64,000 bases of DNA from Actinobacteria bacterium OV450 (lineage in GTDB: Bacteria > Actinomycetota > Actinomycetes > Streptomycetales > Streptomycetaceae): assembly GCA_001298555.1 (NCBI GenBank), contig LJCW01000231.1, positions 1 to 64,000 on the forward strand, read 5' to 3'. Below the pieces are notes generated by a model. The model was given only the letters and a program-made list of their open reading frames with translations. It did no database searches and was not told the DNA's origin. Shown in pieces: positions 36,336 through 45,567 of the stretch (within the stretch, counting starts at the first letter, position 1; each line of letters begins with the position of its first letter). Made by a program: the position numbers and the translations under genes.

Positions 36336-36485
36336 CCGGTTGGATGGGGCACGGGGGCTTGAGTGTGGCTGATCAGCTGGGTGGCGCGCGCTCTTCAGAT
36401 CGTTGCCCGCCGCGCAGGTGATCGTTGCTCGGCGCTCCTCGTAGCGAAGAGATGTCACAGACGCTGCTGGGAGGTCGCCAGCTGG

Positions 36486-37004
36486 TCACCACACGTCGAC
36501 GGACCAGACGTCGCCCCTCTGATGTCCGTCTGGATCTGGGTCGCCTGACCCGTACGGGTCAGTGTCAGCGACGACGTGGACGCGGGCGGCGGACGCGGAT
36601 ACGCGGTAGCAGTCCATGTCACTCGACGTGTTGTGGTTGTCGAGTTCGATCGTGTGGCCGAGGGCCAGGATGGCGGTCTGTAGTTCCTTGAAGGGGACTC
36701 TGGGTGCGAATTCCCCGTACTCCCGCGAGAGCGGGGACGGCACGGTGCTCGGGGACTGGTCGTACAGCAGTCGTTGGATCTTCACGCCGAAGCCGAAGCA
36801 CGACATCTGCCCTTGCCGCCCTGGCTGGTCCGGCGAGAAGTTGATTTCCACGAGCCCGTAGTCCCGCCGCAGTAGGCCGCCGCCGGGAACATCGAGGCAT
36901 GTCGCCCCCAGGGCGGCTTCCCAGGCTTCCGGGTCGGCACCGAGGCCAACTCCCATGACCTCACCGCAAACGGCGACGTGAGCGTAGAAGTCCAAAGCGG
37001 ACAC
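36486..37004 (-). CDS. Hypothetical protein, possible immunity-type
   Basis: 172 residues, acidic, cytosolic. MSALDFYAHVAVCGEVMGVG, LLRRDYGLVEINFSPDQPG, FKELQTAILALGHTIELDNH. Its size, acidity and position among toxin-related wreckage resemble immunity proteins of polymorphic toxins, but no toxin gene is next to it. The upstream stretch 37005-37299 holds no gene I can support beyond a 20-codon tail (WDFDFDDGDELTRRLP, near 37105-37160, minus) that may be the end of a lost gene. Confidence 0.6.
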   Translation of the reverse strand: MSALDFYAHVAVCGEVMGVGLGADPEAWEAALGATCLDVPGGGLLRRDYGLVEINFSPDQPGRQGQMSCFGFGVKIQRLLYDQSPSTVPSPLSREYGEFAPRVPFKELQTAILALGHTIELDNHNTSSDMDCYRVSASAARVHVVADTDPYGSGDPDPDGHQRGDVWSVDVW

Positions 37005-37299
37005 CCGCCAACTCCCTCAACTATCCGGACAGGGCACCACTTGCTGATCTCCGCACAGGACAGGCGGACCAGCGCCCAGTATTCGGTGATCGTACAGAGG
37101 AGCCTGTCAGGGCAGTCGCCGGGTGAGTTCGTCACCGTCGTCGAAGTCGAAGTCCCAGGCGGGATCCGTCTTTCAGATCAACCGTGGTCTTCCCAATCCT
37201 CCTGGCAGAACCGGGCTTCGCTCACCATGTCCCGTCAGCTAGGCCGGAACCCGTGCGTGGGACCGCCGCAGCCATCGGCTGGCATGCAGGTTCCGGCTT

Positions 37300-37784
37300 A
37301 TCAACGTTCAGGATTCCGGGAAGCCGCGCGCTTCCGACGCCGACCACTTCAAGGCCGTGAACGACGGCTTCGGGCACCCTGCAGGAGACGTCATCCTGGC
37401 CGCGACCGCCGCCCTGCCCACCGCGGGGCGGGCCCGCGCGCGTCCGTCGCCCGCCTCGGAGGCGATGAGTTCGCCGTCGTCGTCGAGGTGGCCGCCGTGC
37501 GCCTGCAGCAGCGCCTCGCGCAGCTGGTCCGGATGCTGCACACCCCCGTCGTCCTCGAGGACGGCCGTACCGTCGGCGTCGCCGCCTCGATCGGCGCCGC
37601 GAGCACCGGCGTCCTCGGCACCCGCGACCTGACCGTGTTGCAGCGGGCCGCCGACGCCGCCCTGTACGACGGCAAGCATTCCGGCCGCCCCCACCTCGCC
37701 ACCGCCACGCACACCACGCTTCTGTCCATCAACGGCCGCCGGCCCGGACGTCCTGGCACGGCACTCTGGGGGCGAGCGGCATGA
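37300..37784 (+). pseudogene. Broken GGDEF-domain gene
   Basis: One frame gives DADHFKAVNDGFGHPAGDVI (the conserved D.D.FK..ND..GH..GD of GGDEF domains). About 25 codons on, a different frame gives VARLGGDEFAVVVEVAAVRL with the intact GGDEF signature and then AADAALYDGKHSGRP. Thus a frameshift splits the domain and the N-terminal part is missing. Originally a diguanylate-cyclase-like protein. Confidence 0.75.
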
Positions 37785-37904
37785 GCACCCACACCGGAAC
37801 CCTCCCGCCGAAGGGCGACTGGATCCGCGGCTCAGCGTCAAGCAACCGTGGACCACCGCCATCGTCGCCGGGGCCAAGACGATCGAGAACTTCACCGTCG
37901 GCTG
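37781..37904 (+). pseudogene. Stump of an ASCH-domain gene
   Basis: ATG 37781 overlaps the GGDEF stop (ATGA). After about 15 codons the frame shifts and reads RLSVKQPWTTAIVAGAKTIE, the start of an ASCH domain (L(S/T)(V/I)(K/R)QPW...I..G.K..EN). It ends after some 25 codons, where an IS630 fragment begins on the other strand. Confidence 0.6.
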
Positions 37905-38427
37905 ATCGCGTAGAGGTGCCCGACGCGGGCCTTCTTGGTGGCATAGTCGGGGTCGCGGGAAATCTTCCAGGTCTTCATGCGTTGAAAGGGCACGCCCTCC
38001 TCACGGAGCAGGACCCGAAGGCCCTGGTGGCTGCTGTCGTCGACCACCCCCTCGGCGACCATGAAGTCGGCCGGCTTGGCCGGACTCCCGGTCGAAAACG
38101 GCATGCCGTGCCCGGCCGGCTTGGACTTGGCGATCTTCTTGATCTCGCGCCGCTCGGGCAGGGTGAACGTTCTGGGACGGCCGCTCTTGTACTCGGGTAG
38201 CGCGTCTCGAAGCCGTCGGCGTGCAGGTGTGGATCACAGCCCGCACGTGGTCCGCGCTGGTGAACGTCACCTCGGCGATCTTCGCCACCGGCCTGGCACC
38301 TGCGCGGACAGCAGCACCGTCTGCGCCCGCCGCCAGGTCACCACCGACCCAGTACCTTGCGGATGATCCGCAGCAGGCGCCTGCCCTCGTTGTCTTCGAT
38401 CTCGCAGACGCGTATTCGTTCTGCCAC
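37892..38427 (-). pseudogene. IS630-family transposase, frameshifted and truncated
   Basis: The minus strand gives, in three frames, VAERIRVCEIEDNEGRRLLR, then GTGSVVTWRRAQTVLLSAQ, IAEVTFTSADHVRAVIHT, and finally PADFMVAEGVVDDSSHQGL / FQRMKTWKISRDPDYATKKA. This is the N-terminal HTH half of a common Streptomyces IS630 transposase. The catalytic half after ARVEHLYAI is gone. At least two frameshifts. Confidence 0.75.
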
Positions 38428-38513
38428 CCGCACAGCCCGGCGACACCAGCCCACCCGGACCAGCACCCAAATGGCGCGTCATGTCACAAGCAGGGGTACC
38501 GGCGCTCGCATCA

Positions 38514-39062
38514 CTAGGCGTTGGGGTCGCGCAAGCCGACTGCGTCATGCCGCCAGAACGGCTCTGCATAGACCAGCGTCCCCGTCATCCATGGCTCATG
38601 CTCCGGGAACCTGATGACCTGAAAGGCCCCGTCCGGGATGCGCAGGGACGGCTTTCGGAAGCCCAGGCCACCACCGGGCACGAAGCCGAAACGCGAGTAA
38701 TAGCGCGGATCACCTTCCAGGAAGACGAGCGGAACAGCCCGCTCGGCGAGGACCCCCAGGCCGTGTCGAACCAGGGCAGAGCCGATACCCCGCTTATGGA
38801 GCTCAGGCATCACGGCCAAAGGGCTGAGGACTTGCACGTCAACCAGCCGACGAGGCGCATCGAGAAGACTGCGGGTGAACATGACATGCCCGACGACCTG
38901 TCCGTCGTGCTCGGCGACCAGGGAGAGACCGTCCTGGGGTGTGATGGTGTCCCGCAGGGTATCGACCAGGTCGGCCACGACCAGGCCATGGTCACCGAAC
39001 GCCTGCCGGTGAACGTCCCGCACGGCCTGCCTGTCGTTGGGAAGTTCTTCGCGAAGATCCAT
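38514..39062 (-). CDS. GNAT N-acetyltransferase
   Basis: 182 residues from ATG 39062. GNAT fold markers: VADLVDTLRDT, GQVVGHVMFTRSLLD, LSPLAVMPELHKRGIGSALV (the V..(Q/R)..G.G..L acetyl-CoA loop, here HKRGIGSAL), VFLEGDPRYYSRFGFVPG. It belongs to the YhbS-like group with the GDP.YY.RFGF block. Substrate unknown. It is intact. Confidence 0.88.
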   Translation of the reverse strand: MDLREELPNDRQAVRDVHRQAFGDHGLVVADLVDTLRDTITPQDGLSLVAEHDGQVVGHVMFTRSLLDAPRRLVDVQVLSPLAVMPELHKRGIGSALVRHGLGVLAERAVPLVFLEGDPRYYSRFGFVPGGGLGFRKPSLRIPDGAFQVIRFPEHEPWMTGTLVYAEPFWRHDAVGLRDPNA

Positions 39063-39213
39063 GCCCGGAGGGTAAAGGCCCCTCCGGGCGGCTCGCACAC
39101 GGTTTTGGAACCGGAAGGACACGCGGCCAGTGACCGCTCAGTTGCACACCGGACCAGCAACCGAAACCGAACGCTCGCTCCGGCGAGGCGAGGGTTCGCT
39201 CGGCGGGTTCGGG

Positions 39214-39633
39214 TCAGCTGGCAATCGCTCGCCGGACCCTTTCAAGGCGCGCACGCTGATCATCGATCCAGCCGGACGCCGGGAAGTGCGGAAAGCCGAC
39301 CGTCACCTGCGACGACGGGCCGTCATGGACCGACACTCCGATCACGCCAGGGCTCAACGGCTTGATCTTGAACTGGACCGTCCGACCGGAGTTCAGCCAC
39401 GACACGGACCGCCCCCTGGCAAGCTCCTCAAGGGCCTCCCGCCAGTCATCGAGGTCATCCGACGAGACACAGACGGGGAAGCTGCCCCTGACGGTCTCGG
39501 TCTCCACGACGAACTCGCAGTCCAGACAGTCCCTGCCAGGAGCTGGCAGCTCCAACACACGGAGAGAGACAACGTGACCGCTCGTCCCCGGCGGATCCGC
39601 CAGATGAATCAGCTCGCCCAGCTCGTCTTCCAT
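39214..39633 (-). CDS. DUF5959-family protein
   Basis: 139 residues from ATG 39633 with agagaggctgtc upstream (a start 39 bases earlier is less likely). Blocks EDELGELIHLADPPGTSGHV, SSDDLDDWREALEELARGRS, WIDDQRARLERVRRA match the layout of DUF5959 proteins, frequent in Streptomyces and sometimes adjacent to toxin systems. No known activity. Confidence 0.75.
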   Translation of the reverse strand: MEDELGELIHLADPPGTSGHVVSLRVLELPAPGRDCLDCEFVVETETVRGSFPVCVSSDDLDDWREALEELARGRSVSWLNSGRTVQFKIKPLSPGVIGVSVHDGPSSQVTVGFPHFPASGWIDDQRARLERVRRAIAS

Positions 39634-39850
39634 GACAGCCTCTCTCCGTCGACCTCGAAACAAAGGAATCATTCCTGAGCTCCTCGGCGTGCACGGCGCC
39701 GAGGTGGGTGCTACTGATTCTCACCAACATTCCGCAGCTTGCTGATCGCTGAAGCGGAGCAGCATCGCCGCCCGCGTCGTGACCACCCGCAACCTTCCAT
39801 GGACGTCCAGGCGGGAGCATCCTGGTGACGGTGGACGGGGGTGGCAGGCC

Positions 39851-42367
39851 ATGGGGCGTAGACGGGGTGCGTGGGCCGGGTCGGCGGTAGCGGGAGGGGC
39901 CGCATCGGTGGCGGCTGTGCTGGGGCCGGTGACCAACTACGCCAGTGCCGCGGTGCCTGGCTGGGCGGCGCAGGCGTGGGTGATCTGGCCGGTGTTCGCC
40001 GTGCTGGTGGTGGTCAGCATCGGCCTGTTGCTGTGGGGCCGGCATCTGGATGCCGCAGCAAGGCCCCCGGCGCGGCTGGCACCGGTGAGCCGACTGGCCC
40101 GAAGCCAGCAGGCTTCGTTACGCCCCCCGCATGTTCAGCGGGTGCGGGGGCGTGAGGGAGAACTCGCCGTGCTGGAAGGCATGCTTCGGCGGCCACAAGG
40201 CCGGTTCGCGGTGCTGTGCGCGGTCGGCGGCATGGGCAAGACAACGGTGGCCGCGCAACTGGCCACCCAGGCCGAGGCGGCGGGCTGGCGAGTGTTTTGG
40301 GTGCGCTGGCGCGACGGTGCCGAGCTGGCGCAGCAGATGGTGCAGGCGGCGCTGGCCTGCGGCCTGCCAGAGGCAGAGCTGGAGGCCGCGCGAGCGGGGC
40401 AGGCGAGCCTGCCGGACGTGGTGTGGCGACAGTTGGGCCGGGTGCGGCGGTGGCTGCTGGTCGTGGACAACGCCGACGAGCCGCACAAGATCGGCCCGGC
40501 AGGGGAGCCGGTGGCCGACTATCGCGGCTGGATCCGTCCTCACGGCCGGGGCCTGCTGGTGGTGACCAGCCGGGATGGCAGCGAGCAGACCTGGGGGCCG
40601 TGCGCACAGCTGCTGCCACTGGAGCCGCTGCCGGTGCAGCCTGCGGGGCAGGTCCTGCTGGACGCTGCTCCCGGGGCCGGCAGCGCCGAGCAGGCCCGGG
40701 AGCTGGCGGCGCGACTGGGCGGGCTGCCACTGGCGTTGCACGCCGCTGGCACCTATCTGGCCGAACCCACCAGCCGCTACCGCACCTTTGCCGCCTACCG
40801 CCAGGCCCTGGAACAGGAACTGCGGTTCTTGTTGGGAGCAGCGCACCCGAATGCCTCCCATCCGCAGGTCGCCCGCGCCGTGGTACGGCACACCTGGGAG
40901 GTGTCCTTGGACCAGCTCGCCGCGGAGGGCAACGCTTTGGCCCGACCCCTGTTGCGACTGCTGGCCCTGCTGGCTCAGGCTCCCGTCCCACTGTCCCTGA
41001 TCACCCCGGACCTGCTGTCCGTCGTCACCGGACACAACGTCACCGAGGTGAGACTGGAAGCCGCGTTCGCCGGCCTGCACCGCTACGGTCTCCTCGGCCT
41101 GCCCCACTCTCCCGGCAGCACCGGCCCGGCGTCAGGCAGGAGTGAGGAGGCGCAGGTGGTGCTGCATCCCCTGATCCGAGAGATCAACGCTGTCGCCCTC
41201 ACGGCCGAGACCTCCGAGCTCGCCGTGTGGCACCGGGCCCTTGCCGAACGGCTGACCACCGCCGTGCACGAGGCCGACCAGCGGGGGCGCGCTGGTTGGC
41301 CTGCAGCCGTGCTTCTCGCCCCCCACCTGCCTCTGCTGCTCGACTACGCGGACCCGCGCACCGCCACACACCACCGCACCACTCTCAACGCCCTGGCGCA
41401 GGCGCTGCAGAAGGCTGGCGCTTTCGGTGCGGCGCGCCTGCTGCATGAGCGGGTCCTCGACGGCGAGACCCGCATGCTGGGCCCCGAGCACCCCGATACC
41501 TTGACCAGCCGCAATGACCTGGGCAATGCCTTGTTCGGAATGGGAGAGCCAGCCGAGGCAATACGCCTGCTGCGGCAGACCCTGGAGGACCGCACCCGCG
41601 TCCTGGGGCCCGAGCACCCCGATACGTTGACCAGCCGCAATGACCTCGCATGCGCTTTGGATGGGACGGGTGAGCATGCCGAGGCGGTGGGTCTGCTCCG
41701 ACAGACCCTCAACGACCGTACCCGTGCGCTGGGCCCCGAGCATCCGCAAACGCTGGCCAGCCGGGACAGCCTCGGTCTCGCCCTGGACGGGATGGGCGAG
41801 CACGCACAAGCAGTGCGCCTGCACCGGCGCACCCTGGAGGACCGCATCCGTGTCCTGGGCCCCGAGCACCACCTCACCCTACTCAGCCGCCACAACCTCG
41901 CAAGCGCCCTGACCAGGGCAGGTCAGCAGACGGAAGCGATACAGCTGCTGCGGCAGGCGCTCAACGACCACACCCGCATCCTGGGCGAGGAGCATCCGCA
42001 TACGCTGGCCAACCGGGACAGCCTCGGTCTCGCCCTGAACGGGATCGGCGAGCACACACAAGCAGTGCGCCTGCACCGGCACACCCTCGAAGACCGCATC
42101 CGTGTCCTGGGCCCCGAGCACCCGGACACCCTTGCCAGTCGCCACAACCTCGCTCTCGCCTTGACCAGCGCAGGTGAGCAGGCCGAGGCGATACAGCTGC
42201 TGCGCCGAACCCTCGATGACCGCGTCCGCATCCTGGGCGACGAGCACACGCATACCTTGAGCACCCGCAACGCGCTGGACACAGCGTTAGCCATGTCCAC
42301 CCCACGGCGACAGAGCCGGTTGTGGCACTGGCTGCGGCGCAGGAACCCCGCAGCCAACGGCGGTTGA
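39851..42367 (+). CDS. Membrane-tethered STAND NTPase with TPR repeats
   Basis: 838 residues from ATG 39851 (gggggtggcaggcc precedes it; a GTG at 39779 gives a less protein-like start). Order: two N-terminal hydrophobic helices (about 10-60), an NB-ARC/STAND ATPase with Walker A GGMGKTTVA, Walker B WLLVVDNAD and the winged-helix part (LIREINAVALT), then about seven kinesin-light-chain-like TPRs of 42 residues (RVLGPEHPDTLTSRNDLA...GEHAEAV.LLRQTL.DR). STAND proteins are ligand-triggered oligomerising switches in regulation, cell death or anti-phage defence. No effector domain other than the membrane helices is seen. A truncated recombinase abuts its stop codon. Confidence 0.85.
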   Translation: MGRRRGAWAGSAVAGGAASVAAVLGPVTNYASAAVPGWAAQAWVIWPVFAVLVVVSIGLLLWGRHLDAAARPPARLAPVSRLARSQQASLRPPHVQRVRGREGELAVLEGMLRRPQGRFAVLCAVGGMGKTTVAAQLATQAEAAGWRVFWVRWRDGAELAQQMVQAALACGLPEAELEAARAGQASLPDVVWRQLGRVRRWLLVVDNADEPHKIGPAGEPVADYRGWIRPHGRGLLVVTSRDGSEQTWGPCAQLLPLEPLPVQPAGQVLLDAAPGAGSAEQARELAARLGGLPLALHAAGTYLAEPTSRYRTFAAYRQALEQELRFLLGAAHPNASHPQVARAVVRHTWEVSLDQLAAEGNALARPLLRLLALLAQAPVPLSLITPDLLSVVTGHNVTEVRLEAAFAGLHRYGLLGLPHSPGSTGPASGRSEEAQVVLHPLIREINAVALTAETSELAVWHRALAERLTTAVHEADQRGRAGWPAAVLLAPHLPLLLDYADPRTATHHRTTLNALAQALQKAGAFGAARLLHERVLDGETRMLGPEHPDTLTSRNDLGNALFGMGEPAEAIRLLRQTLEDRTRVLGPEHPDTLTSRNDLACALDGTGEHAEAVGLLRQTLNDRTRALGPEHPQTLASRDSLGLALDGMGEHAQAVRLHRRTLEDRIRVLGPEHHLTLLSRHNLASALTRAGQQTEAIQLLRQALNDHTRILGEEHPHTLANRDSLGLALNGIGEHTQAVRLHRHTLEDRIRVLGPEHPDTLASRHNLALALTSAGEQAEAIQLLRRTLDDRVRILGDEHTHTLSTRNALDTALAMSTPRRQSRLWHWLRRRNPAANGG
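41440..42290 (+). repeat. 126-bp coding repeats (TPR array)
   Basis: About seven tandem 42-codon units, several close to identical at DNA level (for example cctggggcccgagcaccccg recurring every 126 bases, with alternating subtypes two units apart). Recent expansion or conversion within the gene is likely. Confidence 0.75.
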
Positions 42368-42960
42368 GGAGGCCCTGCTGCGGGCCGGCGTCGACCGCGA
42401 CCACATCCACGTCGACACCGCGAGTGGCGTGAAGGCGTCCCGCCCGAAGCTCGACCTCGTCATGCAGCTGCTGCGTGGGGGCGACACGCTGAAGGTAACC
42501 CGGCTCGACCGGCTCTCCCGCTCCGTGCTGCACCCGGTGACCCTCGGCGCGGACCTGCGCCAGCATGGGATCGGACTGCACGTCACCGAACAAGGCATCG
42601 ACACGTCCACGATGGAGGGCCGCGCGATGTGCGGGATGCCGTCTGTGCTCGCCGAGCTCCAGCGCGGGCTGATCGTGGCGACGAACACGAACGACGGGCT
42701 CGCCTCTGCGCAGGCCCGCGGCCGGGTTGGCGGGCGCCGGCCCAGGCTCACCGAGGATCTGGCCGCGCTCGCCCACCCGCTCTACGACGAGAGGAAGAAG
42801 ACCCTCCAGCAGATCGCCGACAGTTTGGCGCGTTGCCCGGTCGACGGTGTACGGCCACTCGACAAGAGCAAGACGGTCCGCCGCCAGCCGAAGGGGCGCC
42901 GCACAGTCTTGAAAGTTACCGGTGGGGATGCCGAAGGCGACAGAACGGCCGAAGAAGCAG
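42368..42960 (+). pseudogene. Serine recombinase (resolvase), N-terminus missing
   Basis: Directly after the STAND stop the frame reads EALLRAGVDRDHIHVDTASG, then LRGGDTLKVTRLDRLSRSVL (the conserved RLDRL.RS helix), GIGLHVTEQGIDTSTMEG and the C-terminal HTH region GRVGGRRPRLTEDLAA ... TLQQIADSLA. This is a Tn3/Hin-type resolvase without its first part, so the catalytic Ser and the YARVS start are absent. The long open frame that continues to 43853 is not part of it. Confidence 0.8.
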
Positions 42961-43319
42961 CCACCCCGTACGAGGAGTTCGGCGGCCCGGGGAGGGGGCT
43001 CTACCGCGCGCGTCGGGGGCCTGAGCCGGCACGGCGGCTCAGGCCCCTGACATGGAGGCGGGCTGGGCGGCGGTCAGCCGGCTTCCGCGAGGGTGGGGGT
43101 GGTGGTCTGGGTGTACGCCGCGGTGCCAGGCAGGCCTTCAGCCGTGAGCACAGGCCCAGCTTGGCGGCGGCCCGGCGAATGCGCTGCCCGTCCGCGAAGC
43201 GCGCGATCCTGCCGAAGCCGATGTTCTCGGCGGCCGGCATCTCGTACTGCATGAAGTCCTGCCCAAGGACTGGACTCAAGATGAGGTCTCTGCGGCTCAA
43301 ACGTGACGGCGTGCGTGTG
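42961..43319. other. Gene-free stretch
   Basis: Gap between the resolvase fragment and the RCC1 gene (convergent). Nothing recognisable. Confidence 0.4.
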
Positions 43320-44198
43320 TCAGTGCTTGTTGGCGCGGCCCCGGGCCTTTGGAAGCTGGACTCCGGACCAGGCATCGACTTCGCACTGTCCATCGGCATT
43401 GTTCCCTGCGCTCACGACTGTGCCGTCGCCGCGCAGGCCGAGGGTGTGCGTGGAGCCGGCCGCTACGGCGACGATGTCGCGCCAATCACCGACTTCGCAC
43501 TGTCCGTAACTGTTGTCTCCCGCTGCAAGGACCCGGCCGGACGCAGTGACCCCGACGGTGTGGTAGCTGCCCGCGCCGAGCGCCACCACGTCTTCCCACC
43601 CATGGACCTCGCACGCCCCGGTTGCCCGGTCTCCGGTCGCTACGACCCGCCCGTCGGCTCTGAGGCCGACGGTATGGAGGTACCCGGCCGAAACGGCGGC
43701 CAGGTCACGCCACCCTTCCACGGCACACTGCCCTCGCCGGTTGTTCCCCGTGGCCAGTGCGGAACCGTCCGACCGTACGCCGACCGAGTGCCAGTCACCA
43801 CACGCGAGGACGACCATCTCGCGCCAGGACTGCACGTCGCACTGTCCTTCTGAACTCCGGCCGACGGCCAGCACGCGGCCATTCGCGAGGAGCCCGAGCG
43901 TGCGGCGCCAGCCGGCGGCCACCGACGTGACGCCTCGCCACCCGGCGACGTCACATTGCCCATCGCCGTTCCACCCCGTTGCCAGCACCGTGCCGTCCGA
44001 CCGGAGTCCCACCGTATGGGACCTGCCCGTGTTCGTCGCGGTATGGACATTGCCGGCTGCCACCGCGACGACGTCCTTCCATCGCTCGACACGACATTCA
44101 CCGGCTGCGGTACCGCCCACGGCGAGAACGGTTCCGTCCCCGCGCCGTCCGACCGAATGACGCCTGCCGGCCGCCACAGTCGACGAGTTGGCGAGCAT
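43320..44198 (-). CDS. RCC1-like beta-propeller protein
   Basis: 292 residues from ATG 44198, with aaggaggcgga before it. About seven RCC1-type blades of 38-40 residues: HTVGLRSDGTVLATGWNGDG, GQCDVAGWRGVTSVAAGW, repeated with small changes up to QCEVDAWSGVQ. Such propellers are interaction modules; some are secreted, but no signal peptide is visible here. Intact. The divergent neighbour is a helicase fragment, so the context gives no function. Confidence 0.82.
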   Translation of the reverse strand: MLANSSTVAAGRRHSVGRRGDGTVLAVGGTAAGECRVERWKDVVAVAAGNVHTATNTGRSHTVGLRSDGTVLATGWNGDGQCDVAGWRGVTSVAAGWRRTLGLLANGRVLAVGRSSEGQCDVQSWREMVVLACGDWHSVGVRSDGSALATGNNRRGQCAVEGWRDLAAVSAGYLHTVGLRADGRVVATGDRATGACEVHGWEDVVALGAGSYHTVGVTASGRVLAAGDNSYGQCEVGDWRDIVAVAAGSTHTLGLRGDGTVVSAGNNADGQCEVDAWSGVQLPKARGRANKH

Positions 44199-44226
44199 TC
44201 CGCCTCCTTGTGCTCGGCCGCGAGTG

Positions 44227-44620
44227 CGCGACATGCAATTCCACCCTACGTCGGCCCGGAATCGAGCGGGGTTCTCAGTCGTCGCCGGCGAATGCGGCAC
44301 GATCACCGAGGCGCAGCACAGGCGGCTCACCGACCTCGGGGTGAGTGCGTCCGGATCTGCCGCCCCGGGGGCTGGCCGCCGGGCCGCGGTGTGGGAGCCC
44401 GGCGTCACGGCGGTCCGCGCGTACCTCGCCCGGGAGGCGTTGACCGCGGTCCCCCGGGGCCGCGTCGAAACCATCGAGCACGACGGCCAAGAGCACGCCG
44501 TCAAACTCCGTGTCTGGCCACCCATCGCTGCCCCGCCGCGCGAAACTCCGCGGCGCGGCGAGCGCCTGCGTCGTGTCTTTCGGAGCAGACCGGGATCGCA
44601 TGCCACCGCCCTGCATGCAC
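44227..44620 (+). pseudogene. Fragment of a helicase-associated-domain gene
   Basis: The frame reads GTITEAQHRRLTDLGVSAS, then TAVRAYLAREALTAVPRGRV, ETIEHDGQEHAVKLRVWP. This is the repeat pattern of the helicase-associated domains in the C-terminal half of large Streptomyces DEAD-box-type helicases (A..AY..REG...VPR.H.E.....V.LG.W). No helicase core is present. Confidence 0.45.
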
Positions 44621-44623
44621 CCG

Positions 44624-45157
44624 TCAGCCGGGGAAGGAGAAATAGAGCGCCTCGCTGTAGAAGGAGGCGAAGTGGTTCTGCCAGTCGGCTCGGACCGAGG
44701 CCAGCCAGTCGTCGTCCTCGCCGGCGATCGCGGCCTCAGCCTTGGCGACGGCGGCGGGAATGTCCTCGGACGCCAGACGCCGCACGCTCTCCACCGGGTC
44801 GTCGCCCGACATCGAGACGATCTCCCCGGTCTCGAGGACGAAGTACTCCGCCTGCTGCTTCTTCAGGTGGGCCGTGGTCCTGGCAACGCATTCGGCGAAC
44901 TCGGCGTCGTCCTCCAGTCCCTTGCCGACCGCGTGAAGGAGATCGAGCAGCAGAGCCGCCCCGCCGGCGTAGTCCGCGGCAAGGCCGATCGGCGGGTTCC
45001 AGATCATGGACGGGACGATCGTCGTTCCGCGCCCCACCATGATCTTGTGCGCGAGCGGGACGTCCCAGTTGTGCTCCGATATGCATCGGACCGTCTTGGG
45101 GATCGCCGCATCGTTCGGCATCGAGTCTGCGGAGTAGAGATATGAACGGTTTGCCAT
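44624..45157 (-). CDS. Hypothetical protein (MANRSYLYS type)
   Basis: 177 residues from ATG 45157. Start MANRSYLYSADSMPND is typical of a Streptomyces family of unknown function that often stands alone in accessory regions. Further blocks: HKIMVGRGTTIVPSMIWNPP, VGKGLEDDAEFAECVARTTA, YFVLETGEIVSMSGDDPVES. Acidic and cytosolic, so an immunity-like role is imaginable but not shown. Confidence 0.7.
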   Translation of the reverse strand: MANRSYLYSADSMPNDAAIPKTVRCISEHNWDVPLAHKIMVGRGTTIVPSMIWNPPIGLAADYAGGAALLLDLLHAVGKGLEDDAEFAECVARTTAHLKKQQAEYFVLETGEIVSMSGDDPVESVRRLASEDIPAAVAKAEAAIAGEDDDWLASVRADWQNHFASFYSEALYFSFPG

Positions 45158-45567
45158 GGTGGCGACGCTAACACCGGGGTCCGACAAGGCGGTGCCGTCG
45201 GGCTCTTGATGCTTTGGTGCACGGTCAAAGCCGTCGCGTCCACGGCCCCGCAGCGACGTCGAAGAGCGGTGCCTGCTCCGCAGGGGCGACGGCCGGGTCC
45301 CACCGGAGCTTGATCGTCCACACCTTCCGTATCTCCGGCGGATCCGCCGTCCACGACGAGAGCCGCCCCGCCCGCGAGCAGCGCTGCGTCAACGCAGCAG
45401 ACACCCGGGCGCGCTCGCGGAGGGCTGCCCCTCGTCGTCGGGATCTCCGCCGACAGCGTCCACGACAGCCACGGGCTGAGACGCCGACCGCCGCCACGGG
45501 CGCCGCTTCCACCGGGGAGAACTCCACGTAGAGCACGGTCTGAGGGGCGATGCGGGTGCCAGGGCAT
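45158..45567 (-). other. Stretch without a secure gene
   Basis: A minus frame near 45225-45420 (TADPPEIRKVWTIKLRWDPA, ending GPWTRRL) looks like the C-terminus of some protein, but no coherent upstream part follows. Possibly a gene remnant. Confidence 0.35.

Noticed and set aside
37105..37160. Short protein-like tail WDFDFDDGDELTRRLP
   Set aside because: Only about 20 codons between stops; too short to call more than a possible remnant.
42961..43853. Continuation of the resolvase frame to a 474-codon protein
   Set aside because: Protein character ends near 42960; the rest is antisense to the RCC1 gene, which has a good start and clear repeats.
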